A stretch of 64,000 nt of DNA from Leadbetterella sp964563435 (GCA_964563435.1 CAZLXI010000022.1:1-64000), one strand, 5' to 3'. Shown: positions 16,948 through 26,070, numbered from the stretch's first letter. The notes: generated by a model from the sequence alone, not told the origin. Numbers and translations: made by a program.

Positions 16948-17787
16948 GTGACTCATTTAATTGAACGATTTACCGAACTATTAAAAAAAGGTAAGTATAA
17001 CTCTGCAACCATCGCCGCCTACCGTAACGCCATTTTTGTTTTTTACAACAATTTCCGGGATTACCCCCAAAACAGGTTTACGGAAGAACTGATCTCCGAG
17101 TACATTCTGGGCTTAAGTAAAAGAACCTCCCCCCAGGTAGCTGCGCAAACGGGAAAAGCCATCATCCTCTTCTTTGACAAAATCTATAACCGAAAGCTTA
17201 ACATTAAAGCTACCGGAAAGCTCAAAGATGAACAATCGGTGGAAATATTATCCAGAAGTGAGCTTCAAACCCTCTTTTCAGGCATCAAAAACCTGAAGCA
17301 TAAGCTTCTTCTGATTATTATTTACAATAACGGTCTGAAAGTGAACGAGGCCATCAATCTTAAGGTAGAAGATATTGACACGGAAAATCATACCATCCGG
17401 ATAGATTCGGATCAACCTAAGAAAGCCCGGCTTCTCCGACTTAGCCCGGAATTGAACCCGCTCATTGAAGAATACAGGAGCAAGTATAAGCCCGGCGATG
17501 TATTTTTCCCGGGGTCAGGCGGGGTTGGCCATTATTCGGCAAGAAACATCCAGTTGGTTTTCCAGAAAGCACTGAAAGAGTCGAAAATAGCCAAAACAGC
17601 GAAGCTGACCACCCTGAGGCATAGTTTTGCCGTTCATTCACTGGAAAGCGGGATAGCCATCACCCACCTGCAGAAGATACTGGGGCATAGCAATATACAG
17701 ACCACGTCGTTTTATGCCCCTTTTGCGAAAACCGAGCTGAATAACATTCGCTCTCCATATGAAGATCTGATCAGCTCAGCTGAATAA
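16948..17787 (+). CDS. Tyrosine recombinase-like protein with altered catalytic residues
   Basis: The 279-residue protein has the SAM-like N-terminal domain and the catalytic fold of XerC/XerD-type recombinases, with His247 (ILGHSN) and Tyr256 (TTSFYAPF) in place. Two normally key residues differ: the first Arg is Lys131 (GLKVNEA instead of GLRxxE), and the His of HxxR is Thr221 (TTLRH). Arg224 is kept. Strand exchange may therefore be weakened or lost, leaving DNA binding. The start is GTG at 16948. There is no tRNA, att repeat or phage gene nearby, so it is a chromosomal gene and not a visible element's integrase. Its last 12 bp overlap the convergent DUF72 gene. Confidence 0.8.
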   Translation: MTHLIERFTELLKKGKYNSATIAAYRNAIFVFYNNFRDYPQNRFTEELISEYILGLSKRTSPQVAAQTGKAIILFFDKIYNRKLNIKATGKLKDEQSVEILSRSELQTLFSGIKNLKHKLLLIIIYNNGLKVNEAINLKVEDIDTENHTIRIDSDQPKKARLLRLSPELNPLIEEYRSKYKPGDVFFPGSGGVGHYSARNIQLVFQKALKESKIAKTAKLTTLRHSFAVHSLESGIAITHLQKILGHSNIQTTSFYAPFAKTELNNIRSPYEDLISSAE

Positions 17788-18672
17788 GTCCGGCTGACCA
17801 CTATTCGGCCTGACCGGAATATGCAGGTCCGTTCCCAGCTCCCTGTTCAGATTTTGGATGAAATAAGCCGCCAGCAGTGGAGATTCCAGCTCCACATTCT
17901 GATGGATAAAGAAGTACAGCTTCTGAAGTCCTGCCTCCTGCCACTTTTTCAACGTACCGATCCATTCGTCAAGACGACTGTAATCGGAAGGATGATTGGC
18001 ACCTACATAGCGTACAAAAGCCACGGGCGTGGTCAGTCGCATGTGCATCAGATCGCGCCGGCCCGCCGTATCGACGAGCACATTGGAAACCCCGGTTTCT
18101 TCCAGGAGGCCGTACAGGTTTTTGCTGACGTCCGGGTTAGAGAACCATTCTTCATTCCTGACTTCCAGGGCCAGCGGATAGCCCTTCGGGAAGCTGTGAA
18201 GAAAGCTCTCCAGCCGCTTAAAGTCTTTGGGCTTATAATTATCATGCATTTGCAGAAAAGCCATTCCCAGCTTTTCCTCAAAAAGTACGGTAGAGTCCAC
18301 AAAGTCCCTCACTTTCTCCTCCGTATTCAGCAGTCGGCCGAAGTGGCTGATGGTTTGGGGCAGCTTGGGAAAGAACTTAAAGCCCGGAGGCGTCTTTTCC
18401 TTCCAGGTTAACACCTGCTGCGGTGTGGGTGAATTGTAAAATGTGGCGTTCAGTTCAATAGAATTGAACTGGCCGGAGTAATAGACCAGCTCATCTTTTA
18501 CGCCTTTAGGATAGAATCCCTTCAGATCCGTCTTGTTCCATTTGGCACAGCCTACATATACTTCCAGGGGCTGGTCTGTTTTATAATGACTGAGCAGATC
18601 CAGGGTGATCTCCGCAGTCTCCGGAATGCGGAAGTCAACTATTGAGGGGTCAGATACCTGGCCGAATTTCAT
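17776..18672 (-). CDS. DUF72 domain-containing protein
   Basis: The 298-residue cytoplasmic protein shows the DUF72 pattern: EVYVGCAKWNKTDLKGFYP at about 37-55, FNSIELNATFYNSPTP at about 68-84 and LALEVRNEEWF at about 172-182. The fold is a TIM barrel related to endonuclease IV/xylose isomerase types, but no reaction has been assigned that I can name. It is convergent with the recombinase gene (12-bp tail overlap). Length is normal for the family. Confidence 0.88.
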   Translation of the reverse strand: MKFGQVSDPSIVDFRIPETAEITLDLLSHYKTDQPLEVYVGCAKWNKTDLKGFYPKGVKDELVYYSGQFNSIELNATFYNSPTPQQVLTWKEKTPPGFKFFPKLPQTISHFGRLLNTEEKVRDFVDSTVLFEEKLGMAFLQMHDNYKPKDFKRLESFLHSFPKGYPLALEVRNEEWFSNPDVSKNLYGLLEETGVSNVLVDTAGRRDLMHMRLTTPVAFVRYVGANHPSDYSRLDEWIGTLKKWQEAGLQKLYFFIHQNVELESPLLAAYFIQNLNRELGTDLHIPVRPNSGQPDLFS

Positions 18673-18715
18673 AGGTATGTATTAGTTTTAAGTTTGCGTT
18701 AACAGAACCCCTACC

Positions 18716-19606
18716 CTATTTCAGTTTAAACGGGGGCTCCGGCGGCAGCGGAACTGATTCTGTTTCACCAGGCACTTCCGGAAAACGTCCGTTGCGCCAG
18801 TCGTCTTTTGCCTTCTCTATTTTTTCTTTCGAAGAACTTACAAAGTTCCAGTATATGTAACGTTCTTCCGGAAAGGCTTCTCCTCCGAAAATATAAACGG
18901 TGGTATGATCTGCGGTTTCAAACTGGCATAAAGTTGCGTCATTGGCAATAAGAATATGCTTAGGCGTGTACACATGGTCACCACTGCGAACCTCTCCTTC
19001 CAGGATATACAGAGCACTTTCCCCGAACAGTTCGCTTCCTATGTTAACGGAAGCGGCTTTTTCTGTCCGGATCTCGATGAAATAAAGCGGACTGTACACC
19101 GGCACGGGCGATTTACGGCCCAAGGCCTCCCCCGCTATCAGTTTAAAACTTACACCGTCTTGTTCCCAGGCAGGAAGATCGCCGGCCTCAATATGATAAA
19201 AAGAGGGATCGCTCTCCTCCAGGGCCCTTGGCAAAGCCACCCAGATCTGCAACCCGTGCAGTACTTTATCGGTTACGCGGAGATAATCAGGTGTCCTTTC
19301 CGAATGGACCACGCCTTTTCCGGCGGTCATCCAGTTTACGGCGCCCGGCCGGATCTCCAGTTCGGTGCCGAGGCTGTCACGGTGCATCATGGCCCCCTCG
19401 AAAAGATAAGTCAAAGTGGAAAGGCCGATATGGGGATGCGGCGGCACATCGAGGTTCTGATAGTCCTTCATGTGGGCAGGCCCCATGTGGTCTATAAACG
19501 CAAATGGCCCTACCGTTCGTTTCTGTTTAAACGGCAGCAGCCGGCCTACTTTGAAGTTGCCGATATCTGCGGCGCGCTCCTCGATGATCATATTGACGTT
19601 TGACAT
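18716..19606 (-). CDS. Pirin family protein
   Basis: The 296-residue bicupin has the pirin metal site: the two His of PPHPHIGLST (about residues 56-60) and His and Glu in GVVHSERT (about 100-104). The domain order matches bacterial pirins, some of which are quercetin dioxygenases or regulators of other enzymes. The true substrate is unknown. A -7-like box (TAGCTTTG, minus strand, 19630-19637) lies 24 bp before the start codon. It seems to be a single-gene unit. Confidence 0.9.
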   Translation of the reverse strand: MSNVNMIIEERAADIGNFKVGRLLPFKQKRTVGPFAFIDHMGPAHMKDYQNLDVPPHPHIGLSTLTYLFEGAMMHRDSLGTELEIRPGAVNWMTAGKGVVHSERTPDYLRVTDKVLHGLQIWVALPRALEESDPSFYHIEAGDLPAWEQDGVSFKLIAGEALGRKSPVPVYSPLYFIEIRTEKAASVNIGSELFGESALYILEGEVRSGDHVYTPKHILIANDATLCQFETADHTTVYIFGGEAFPEERYIYWNFVSSSKEKIEKAKDDWRNGRFPEVPGETESVPLPPEPPFKLK

Positions 19607-19629
19607 CCCGGTATATATTTATTGGATGT

Positions 19630-19637
19630 CAAAGCTA
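19630..19637 (-). promoter_or_regulatory. -7 box for the pirin gene
   Basis: On the minus strand this reads TAGCTTTG, a match to TAnnTTTG, 24 bp before the ATG at 19606. No clear -33 element is seen. Confidence 0.4.
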
Positions 19638-19676
19638 AGGAAAATTATGGTATCATCCGGCATTTACCTATGCCCA

Positions 19677-20336
19677 TTAAAATTTATACGTGTAATTTAC
19701 CCCTACTACCGGGCTGTAAGTATTGGCCCTGGTGAGGTCAACATCTTTGAAAACACTCAGATCCAGAATATTCCTTTTGTTGAAGCGAAGATCTGCCCCC
19801 AGTTTCGGCCTTATCTGGTCCAACCTGTTTCCAACCTGGTAAAACAGGTCTGCTGATACATAAGGCCTGAATTTTCCTTTCCCTGCGTACGCCGCTTCTA
19901 ACTTGTTTCTCAGGTAGCTGTTGTCAAACTCCGCTTCACCTAGATCATTGTCTTTAAATTGATGCTGGTATCGGAGTCTGTACTCCAGTTTTATAGTCCC
20001 CAACTTTTTCCCATAAGACAAATCCGCGTAATAACGATGCCGCTCTTTGAATGCCTTTTCGGTATTTTTCCTTCTGTAAACATATCTGTAAAAGGCCGAT
20101 GCTTCCAATCCCTTGATAATTTTGTACGAAACTCCTGCTTCTCCCAGATAGGTTTGCAGAAAACTGATATTACCATTAAAACGGGTTTGCAGCTGAACTT
20201 CAGCCTTCCACTTATTCGAAATATCTTTCTTTACGCTGATCCCCGTGCGTAAACCCAATCCATCCTGAGCCAACCCGAAGATAGGAATAAACAATAATAT
20301 GCTAAGAAAAATCTTTTTCACTATCAGGCTATTCAT
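19677..20336 (-). CDS. DUF2490 outer-membrane beta-barrel-like protein
   Basis: The 219-residue protein has a signal peptide (cleavage near GLAQ) and alternating beta strands with a C-terminal aromatic (GVNYTYKF), typical of DUF2490 barrels. Its start overlaps the end of the DUF4956 gene by 8 bp, so it is the last gene of a three-gene set with the VTC-like and DUF4956 proteins. The function is unknown. Together the set suggests a polyphosphate-related or anionic-polymer complex spanning inner and outer membranes, which is inference. Confidence 0.82.
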   Translation of the reverse strand: MNSLIVKKIFLSILLFIPIFGLAQDGLGLRTGISVKKDISNKWKAEVQLQTRFNGNISFLQTYLGEAGVSYKIIKGLEASAFYRYVYRRKNTEKAFKERHRYYADLSYGKKLGTIKLEYRLRYQHQFKDNDLGEAEFDNSYLRNKLEAAYAGKGKFRPYVSADLFYQVGNRLDQIRPKLGADLRFNKRNILDLSVFKDVDLTRANTYSPVVGVNYTYKF

Positions 20337-20940
20337 GGTAAAAGATGGTCATGGAAGCACTATCTTTCAGAAAGTCAAATTCCTGAATTTCCACCCGGTG
20401 AACATTAAGCCCCGTTCTGCTTTTAAGGTCGGAGATGAGTTCATCCCTCTTTTCCGGCACTATCAGTTCTATTTTATCGTAAATCATCGTTTTGGTATGT
20501 TCTTTCCGAGCCAGGAAATCGCTTTCCAGGAGTGCCGTAAAGAATATCAGAATAGCAGACATAATGCACAGGTCGTCCCAGCTACCCTTTGAAATGGCCG
20601 TAATCAAACCCAACGCTATCACCAGGAAAAGATAAGTCATATCTTTTGCAGAAATGTTTTCAGTGCGGTACCTGAGCATGGAAAATACGGCAAACAAGCC
20701 AAAAGCAGCTCCCATGCTCATCTCTACTTTATTCAAAAGATAGGTGATCAGGAAAATGATAATGTTAAACCCGAAATATGTCAGGAATAAGTCAGTTCGT
20801 TTATAATTTCTGTAATACACAAACCTGATCAGGATCAGCACAGAAACTATGTTTACCAACAATCTGGAAAAAAACTTGAAAGAAACTTTGTCAAACCACT
20901 GAAAGCTGTCTGCCGCAATTACGATTTGCAGAATACTCAT
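20329..20940 (-). CDS. DUF4956 membrane protein
   Basis: The 203-residue protein has about four membrane helices followed by a cytoplasmic ACT-like end (IELIVPEKRDELISDLKSRTG). The conserved GAAFGLFAVFSMLRYRTE between helices is the family mark. DUF4956 genes often stand beside VTC-domain genes, and here the two overlap by 50 bp (20891-20940). A membrane channel or anchor for the polymerase-like VTC protein is a reasonable guess, not shown by sequence. Confidence 0.85.
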   Translation of the reverse strand: MSILQIVIAADSFQWFDKVSFKFFSRLLVNIVSVLILIRFVYYRNYKRTDLFLTYFGFNIIIFLITYLLNKVEMSMGAAFGLFAVFSMLRYRTENISAKDMTYLFLVIALGLITAISKGSWDDLCIMSAILIFFTALLESDFLARKEHTKTMIYDKIELIVPEKRDELISDLKSRTGLNVHRVEIQEFDFLKDSASMTIFYHE

Positions 20941-21691
20941 ATCTGTTATTTATTTTTTTGATTTGCTGTAATTGGCTTTTAAACCTGTTGCATTTAATAT
21001 GTTTATGAGTACTGATCACTCCCAGGCAGTATTTACTGATTGATCCGGATCTTATGTGATGCTTTTTCAGAATATCTACCATTTCAGAACCTCTCACTTT
21101 CTCCTGTTTCACTTCAAAGATGACTATTCCCGGGTACCCTACTTTAAAACCTGCATGTTCAAACCTGAGGTTGACATCGATCGTGACCCTTTCCTTCCCG
21201 TTTTTATTGACCAGTGTGATCCGCTGGTAATACACCCTGAGGCTGCTCACCAGGCTCTCTGGTGTGTAAGGTGTAGAAACAGAAAGAAACTCTGACATCC
21301 TTCCTGTTAGGCTTCTGCTAAACTCCGCGGGAAGCTGTATCCGGGCTTTACAGGTTTTCCCTTTATTGTTTTTACGCTTGATTTCAAAAAAAGACAGGTC
21401 AGATTCCACATAATTCCGAAATCTTACTTTATACCGGTCACTCTTTCCTGAATGATGAAAATTATACAGCAGCAGGTCCGGAGTATCATAGTATAATGTG
21501 TCATACTGAAAAATGCGACGGTCTTTGATCTCCAGTACTTTGTAGTATTGGATGGCATCCTCCAGTATCACAGGCAGATCATCGGCAGATACCAGATATT
21601 TGGTATCATACCTGTTCATGAGACTCACCCCTCTCATCTCTTCCAGGCTTATGGATGGAAACTCCCGGATATCTCCTTTCAAATTATTCAT
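20891..21691 (-). CDS. VTC domain (polyphosphate polymerase-like) protein
   Basis: The protein (about 266 residues from the ATG at 21691) carries the triphosphate-tunnel fold of the yeast VTC4 core: RYDTKYLVSADDLP at the start, KVRFRNYVESDLSFFEIKRKNNKGK with the basic tunnel residues (about 90-115), and VIFEVKQEKVRG near the end. VTC4 makes polyphosphate from ATP; bacterial members are presumed to do likewise or to act on related triphosphates. It leads the three-gene overlapping operon. A start at 21700 is also possible. The C-terminal 17 codons overlap the DUF4956 gene. Confidence 0.85.
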   Translation of the reverse strand: MNNLKGDIREFPSISLEEMRGVSLMNRYDTKYLVSADDLPVILEDAIQYYKVLEIKDRRIFQYDTLYYDTPDLLLYNFHHSGKSDRYKVRFRNYVESDLSFFEIKRKNNKGKTCKARIQLPAEFSRSLTGRMSEFLSVSTPYTPESLVSSLRVYYQRITLVNKNGKERVTIDVNLRFEHAGFKVGYPGIVIFEVKQEKVRGSEMVDILKKHHIRSGSISKYCLGVISTHKHIKCNRFKSQLQQIKKINNRYEYSANRNCGRQLSVV

Positions 21692-21894
21692 TATTACCAT
21701 AAAAAAAAGTTAAAATCAGACAAGCGGATAGAGTTGATCTATGCCGAAAATGAAAACAGGGTTTAATGAAGTCCGTTACCGGGTAATTTGAACTATTATA
21801 CGCAGACCGGGAGGGGTAGCGCTGCCTTTGCATATATTATTTTTAACATTTTTCTGATGTTATGATAACATACGTTCTGCTGACACCCGGACAC

Positions 21895-21925
21895 TAAAAA
21901 AAACAGGGCCTATAAAAAGCCCTGT
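21895..21925 (-). terminator. Rho-independent terminator of the CoA-transferase gene
   Basis: On the minus strand the arms ACAGGGC and GCCCTGT (21903-21909 and 21919-21925) enclose a 9-base loop and are followed by a run of T. It lies 42 bp after the stop at 21967. Confidence 0.85.
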
Positions 21926-21966
21926 AATATCTTATCGGTCAGCGAAATAAAAGTAAGAGGAGCCTG

Positions 21967-23469
21967 TCAATCCGGCTCCGTCATCATCATGGTTCCCTTA
22001 TTCTTCAGGTTAACATGCCAGCTGAAGGCCTCTTCCAGGATATGCGGCGTATGCCCGCCCCTTTCTTTGGCGCGGTCAAAATAGGACTGGAGCTGCTCAC
22101 GGTAATCCGGATGCACGCAGTTGTCAATGATGGCCTGGGCCCGCTCACGCGGAGCCAGCCCGCGCAGATCCGCCAGCCCCACATCCGTGACGATAATGTC
22201 CACATCGTGCTCGGTATGGTCTACGTGTGAAACCATGGGCAATGCATGCGAAATGGTGTTGTTTTTTGAGGCGGCCTGGGTAACGAAAATGCTCAGGTAG
22301 GCATTCCGGGCAAAGTCGCCTGATCCGCCGATACCGTTCATAATGCTGGTTCCCGAAATGTGTGTGGAATTTACATTCCCGTAGATATCAAATTCAATGG
22401 CCGTATTGATGGCGATAATCCCAAGACGGCGAATAAGTCCGGGCGTATTCGAAATGTTCTGCGGACGAAGCACGATCTTGTCCCTGTAATTCTGCAGATT
22501 TTCGAAAACCCGGTTATAGCAGGCTTCTGAAACGGTGATGGAGGAAGCCGAGGCCACCGATAACTTACCGGCATCAATGAGGTCAAAGGTACTGTCCTGC
22601 AGAACCTCCGAAAACATGGTAAGATCGTAAAAGGGGCTGTCTTTAAAGCCTGTCAGCACGGCATTGGCCACTTTCCCGATGCCCGCCTGGATAGGTAGCA
22701 GCCTTTCTGTTAAATGACCCAGCCTTACCTCATTTTCGAAAAATTTCAGGATATGATGCGCTATGGCCGTAGTTTTGGCATCCGGCTCGGCTACCTCTGC
22801 CGGGCTGTCTTTTATATCGGTAAAGACAATCCCGATTATTTTTTCAGGGTCGAGGGGGATGGTTCTCCTGCCTATCTTGTTTTCTGCAGCTACGATGGGT
22901 ATTACGTTACGGTGCGGGTAATTTTCTGCCTGGTAAATATCGTGAATACCGAAAATGCTCAAAGGAACTGCCGTATTGATTTCTACAATGACTTTCTTCG
23001 CCAAAGCCGCAAAGGTGGTGGAATTACCCACGGAAGTGGTAGGGATCAGGCTCCCGTCGCGCTCAATCCCGGCCGCTTCAATTACGGCAATGTCTACAGG
23101 CGGCAGGTTTTTATTGTGGAGAAGTTCCGCACTTTCACTGAGGTGCTGGTCAATGAACAGCACTTCACCGGCATTGATCTTTTGTCTCAGCACCCGGTCT
23201 ACCTGGAAAGGCATCCGCTTCTTCAGCGCTCCTGCCGCTGCCAGCTTCCCGTCGGTATCATGACCCAGCGAAGCCCCGGTCATCAGGGTGATCTTTATCT
23301 TTTCTTCTTTTGCCCGCTCTGCAAAAGCCGGAAGCACTACTTTACTGTCTCCTGCTTTGGTAAAGCCGCTGGCTCCCACCACCATATTATCCTGGATAAA
23401 GGCGGCAGCGGTACGGCCATCCATAATTTTTGAGAGGAGTTCGGGAATCTTTATTCTATCGTTTGACAT
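21967..23469 (-). CDS. Acetyl-CoA hydrolase/CoA-transferase (succinyl-CoA:acetate type)
   Basis: The 500-residue protein from the ATG at 23469 matches the Cat1/AarC group of CoA-transferases: N-terminal MVVGASGFTKAGDSKVVLPA, the oxyanion-loop-like GIGKVANAVLTG, the catalytic-Glu segment TMFSEVLQDS (about residues 280-290) and the C-terminal GVADLRGLAP-like GLADLRGLAPRERA. It would exchange CoA between succinate and acetate, or hydrolyse acetyl-CoA, in central carbon flow. A start 17 codons upstream exists but is Pro-rich and non-conserved in character. It ends in a strong terminator. Confidence 0.87.
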   Translation of the reverse strand: MSNDRIKIPELLSKIMDGRTAAAFIQDNMVVGASGFTKAGDSKVVLPAFAERAKEEKIKITLMTGASLGHDTDGKLAAAGALKKRMPFQVDRVLRQKINAGEVLFIDQHLSESAELLHNKNLPPVDIAVIEAAGIERDGSLIPTTSVGNSTTFAALAKKVIVEINTAVPLSIFGIHDIYQAENYPHRNVIPIVAAENKIGRRTIPLDPEKIIGIVFTDIKDSPAEVAEPDAKTTAIAHHILKFFENEVRLGHLTERLLPIQAGIGKVANAVLTGFKDSPFYDLTMFSEVLQDSTFDLIDAGKLSVASASSITVSEACYNRVFENLQNYRDKIVLRPQNISNTPGLIRRLGIIAINTAIEFDIYGNVNSTHISGTSIMNGIGGSGDFARNAYLSIFVTQAASKNNTISHALPMVSHVDHTEHDVDIIVTDVGLADLRGLAPRERAQAIIDNCVHPDYREQLQSYFDRAKERGGHTPHILEEAFSWHVNLKNKGTMMMTEPD

Positions 23470-23565
23470 ATCTGTTTTTTGAAGCTGCAAATTTCGGGGT
23501 ATCGGGGGTTTTTCGGGCATGAGAGCCCTCAGTTTTTTAGTCTAGGGCGCCTGACTGTTGTCATA

Positions 23566-23663
23566 TTTTTCTTACAGATCGTATATTCTCTCACAGATAC
23601 CACAGATAAACACAGATCTTTTTTCGTGAAAATCTGTGGGATCCCTTGTATCTGTAAGAAAAA
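23566..23663. repeat. CACAGAT-word hairpin after the feo genes
   Basis: 14-base perfect arms (23566-23579 and 23650-23663; TTTTTCTTACAGAT) enclose several CACAGAT words. It begins 2 bp after the feo operon's last stop on the minus strand and probably ends that transcript. Confidence 0.7.
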
Positions 23664-23664
23664 C

Positions 23665-23787
23665 TCACCCGCAGCCGCAATCCGGCCCGCAGTCCGGCTT
23701 TTTAGGCTTGCCCGGCCGGAACCACTTCCATGCCAGGAAAGCAGCCGCCAGCACTACTGCTCCGTACATAAGGATCTCCTGTATCAT
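23665..23787 (-). CDS. FeoB-associated Cys-rich membrane peptide
   Basis: This 40-residue frame has one membrane helix (about residues 5-21) followed by a basic stretch and a Cys-rich tail (PDCGPDCGCG). That is the layout of FeoB-associated Cys-rich proteins found beside feoB in many Bacteroidota. The ATG overlaps the feoB TGA in an ATGA, which supports translation from the feo message. It probably helps FeoB-dependent ferrous iron uptake or delivers iron on the cytoplasmic side; the precise role is unknown. Confidence 0.8.
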   Translation of the reverse strand: MIQEILMYGAVVLAAAFLAWKWFRPGKPKKPDCGPDCGCG

Positions 23788-25838
23788 TTCAACAAATTAT
23801 AGGCCAGCATAGCCGAAACATAGGCCAGGCCGGTCATGAAAAGAATCTGAATGAGCGTCCATTTCCAGGAATTGGTCTCCCTCCGCATGATGGCCACCGT
23901 GGAAATACACTGCATGGCAAAGGCATAAAAGAGCAGTAAGGATACGCCTGTAGCCAGGTCAAACATCCGGGAGCCGTCGGGACGCCGCTCCTGCGCCATT
24001 CGTTCCACAATACGGGTTTCCTCTTCTCCCTGGCTTCCGATGTTGTACAAAGTAGCCAGGTTTCCGACAAATACTTCGCGGGCGGCAAAGGAGGTAAGCA
24101 CGGCAATGCTGACCTTCCAGTCATAGCCCAAAGGCCGGAAAACAGGCTCAATACCGCTTCCCAGCATTCCTATGTAGGAATTGCGCAGCTTATATCCTTC
24201 CACTTCATCCTGCAGCTCTTCTTCCGAAAGATCCTTTCCTGCAAAGTTCTCCGCCACCACTTCCTCCGCTTTTCCGAAGGTAGAGGCCGGGCCGTGCGAT
24301 CCCAGGAACCACAAAAGCACCGAAAGCGCCAGAATGATCTTCCCGGCGCCTTCCACAAACGCCCGTGTCTTATCGATCATGGTGCTCAGCACATTTTTGA
24401 CCAGCGGACGGCGGTAAGGCGGCATTTCAATGATAAGATAACTCCTGACCGTGGTCAGAATCACCTTTTTCAGAAGCCAGGCTCCCCCCAGAGCCGCCAG
24501 GAACCCCAGAAAATACATCAGCGTCATGACCAGTCCCTGCAGGCCGATAAATCCGAAGACGTTTTGTTCGGGAATCACCAGCGATATGATGATCACATAG
24601 ACCGGAATACGCGCGGAACAGGTAGCGAAGGGCGTTACCAGCATGGTGATCAGCCGCTCCCGTGGATTTTCAATGTTCCGGGCCGACATGATAGCAGGAA
24701 TAGCACAGGCCACCCCCGAGATCAGGGGCACCACCGACTTCCCGCTCAGGCCGAACGGCCGCATCACCTTGTCCATCAGGAAAACCACACGGCTCATATA
24801 CCCGCTTTCTTCCAGCAGGGCAATAAACATAAAAAGTATGGCGATCTGGGGAATAAAGATCACTACTCCGCCGATACCGGGGATCACCCCTTCCGAAACA
24901 AGCTCCGTAAATTTGCCCTCTGGCAAAGTCATCGAGACCCAGGCAGACAGTTGGGCAAACTTTCCATCTATCCAGTCCATCGGAAGGCCTGACCAGGAAA
25001 AAATAGCCTGAAAGACCAGCAGCATGATAGCAAAAAAGATGAGGTAGCCCCATACCCGGTGGGTCAGGAGGCGGTCGGCCCGGGCCTGCCATCCGGTGGC
25101 TTTCGAAGCATCTTTGGTATAAGCCGGTTTCAGTATTTCTCCTATTTGCTGGTAGCGCTTTATGGTCTCTCTTTGCTGAAGCCGCTTTATATCGCCTTCC
25201 GAAAGCTCATCCTCTACTACAGGAACTCCCTCAAAAACAGTCCCCTGCGAACGGTTCAGCCAGCTTTTATAGTTCATAGACCGGAAATAGTCCTCATCTA
25301 CTGACACCAGATCCACCAAGGGGTCCGTATCGGCAGCGCCAAACCGGGAGATCGCCTTTTTCAGTTCGCCTATCCCCTGGCCGGTACGGGTAGAGATCAG
25401 CACTACCTCCGTCCGGAGCTTTTCCGATAAAGCTTCCCGGTCAATGCTGATCCCTTTAACAGGCAGCTGGTCGGCCATATTGATTGCCAATACGGCAGGG
25501 AAACCCAGGTCTTTGATCTGCGTAAACAGCAGCAGGTTTCTTTTCAGGTTTTCTACCTCGGCCACCACTACCACTACGTCCGGGTAGTACTTATTGCTGC
25601 TATCGAACAGCGTCTCCAGCACCACTTCCTCATCCTTAGAACTGGGTTGAATGGAATAAATGCCGGGGAGGTCTATAATTCTTACTTTCAGCGTATCATG
25701 GATCTTCGAATACCCTGTTTTCCGGTCTACGGTAATGCCGGGGTAATTTCCTGTTTTTTGATTAAGTCCGGTCAGGGTATTAAAAACCGACGTCTTACCC
25801 ACATTCGGGTTCCCTACCAGGGCTACCTTAATTTCCAT
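23784..25838 (-). CDS. feoB: Ferrous iron transporter FeoB
   Basis: FeoB imports Fe2+ across the inner membrane using a G-protein domain. The N-terminal domain has G1 (GNPNVGKTS, residues 9-17), G3 (DLPGIYS) and G4 (NMAD). The C-terminal half has about ten membrane segments with the conserved gate motifs (PLISGVACAIPAIMSAR and PFATCSARIPVYV). I chose the ATG at 25838 (MEIKVALVG), which overlaps feoA by 11 bp; an ATG at 25847 is three codons upstream. The operon order is feoA-feoB-Cys-rich peptide. Length (684) is usual. Confidence 0.95.
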   Translation of the reverse strand: MEIKVALVGNPNVGKTSVFNTLTGLNQKTGNYPGITVDRKTGYSKIHDTLKVRIIDLPGIYSIQPSSKDEEVVLETLFDSSNKYYPDVVVVVAEVENLKRNLLLFTQIKDLGFPAVLAINMADQLPVKGISIDREALSEKLRTEVVLISTRTGQGIGELKKAISRFGAADTDPLVDLVSVDEDYFRSMNYKSWLNRSQGTVFEGVPVVEDELSEGDIKRLQQRETIKRYQQIGEILKPAYTKDASKATGWQARADRLLTHRVWGYLIFFAIMLLVFQAIFSWSGLPMDWIDGKFAQLSAWVSMTLPEGKFTELVSEGVIPGIGGVVIFIPQIAILFMFIALLEESGYMSRVVFLMDKVMRPFGLSGKSVVPLISGVACAIPAIMSARNIENPRERLITMLVTPFATCSARIPVYVIIISLVIPEQNVFGFIGLQGLVMTLMYFLGFLAALGGAWLLKKVILTTVRSYLIIEMPPYRRPLVKNVLSTMIDKTRAFVEGAGKIILALSVLLWFLGSHGPASTFGKAEEVVAENFAGKDLSEEELQDEVEGYKLRNSYIGMLGSGIEPVFRPLGYDWKVSIAVLTSFAAREVFVGNLATLYNIGSQGEEETRIVERMAQERRPDGSRMFDLATGVSLLLFYAFAMQCISTVAIMRRETNSWKWTLIQILFMTGLAYVSAMLAYNLLK

Positions 25839-26070
25839 GTATTCCATACGTTAATAGTTCCACATCCACCTGCATGGCCATATCCCTCCGGATACAAAGC
25901 GGCATACCGTCTATCCGGAAATAGTAGGGGTCGCCCAGCGGGGCTTTCAGGATCAGTTCCACCTCAGATCCGGGAAAGCAGCCCATTTCAACGAGCTTCA
26001 TGGGAAGATGATCCATATCCAGGTGCCGGACCACCGCTTTCTGACCGGGTTTTAATTCGTGTAATTTCAT
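25828..26070 (-). CDS. feoA: FeoA-like SH3-domain protein
   Basis: The 80-residue protein is a single FeoA domain (KPGQKAVVRHLDMDHLPMKLVEMGCFPGSEVELILKAP). FeoA is a small cytoplasmic partner needed for FeoB activity. Its end overlaps the start of feoB, so expression is coupled. A 20-bp palindrome lies 26 bp upstream of the start. Confidence 0.9.
   Translation of the reverse strand: MKLHELKPGQKAVVRHLDMDHLPMKLVEMGCFPGSEVELILKAPLGDPYYFRIDGMPLCIRRDMAMQVDVELLTYGIHGN

Noticed and set aside
16948..17787. Recombinase as integrase of a genomic island or prophage
   Set aside because: No tRNA, direct repeats or mobile genes lie near it, and the neighbours are ordinary chromosomal genes.
22714..23433. 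239-codon plus-strand frame opposite the CoA-transferase gene
   Set aside because: Antisense shadow of a well-conserved enzyme gene in a GC-balanced region; no motif seen.
24294..24992. 232-codon plus-strand frame opposite feoB
   Set aside because: His/Gln-rich composition typical of an antisense frame; feoB on the other strand is certain.
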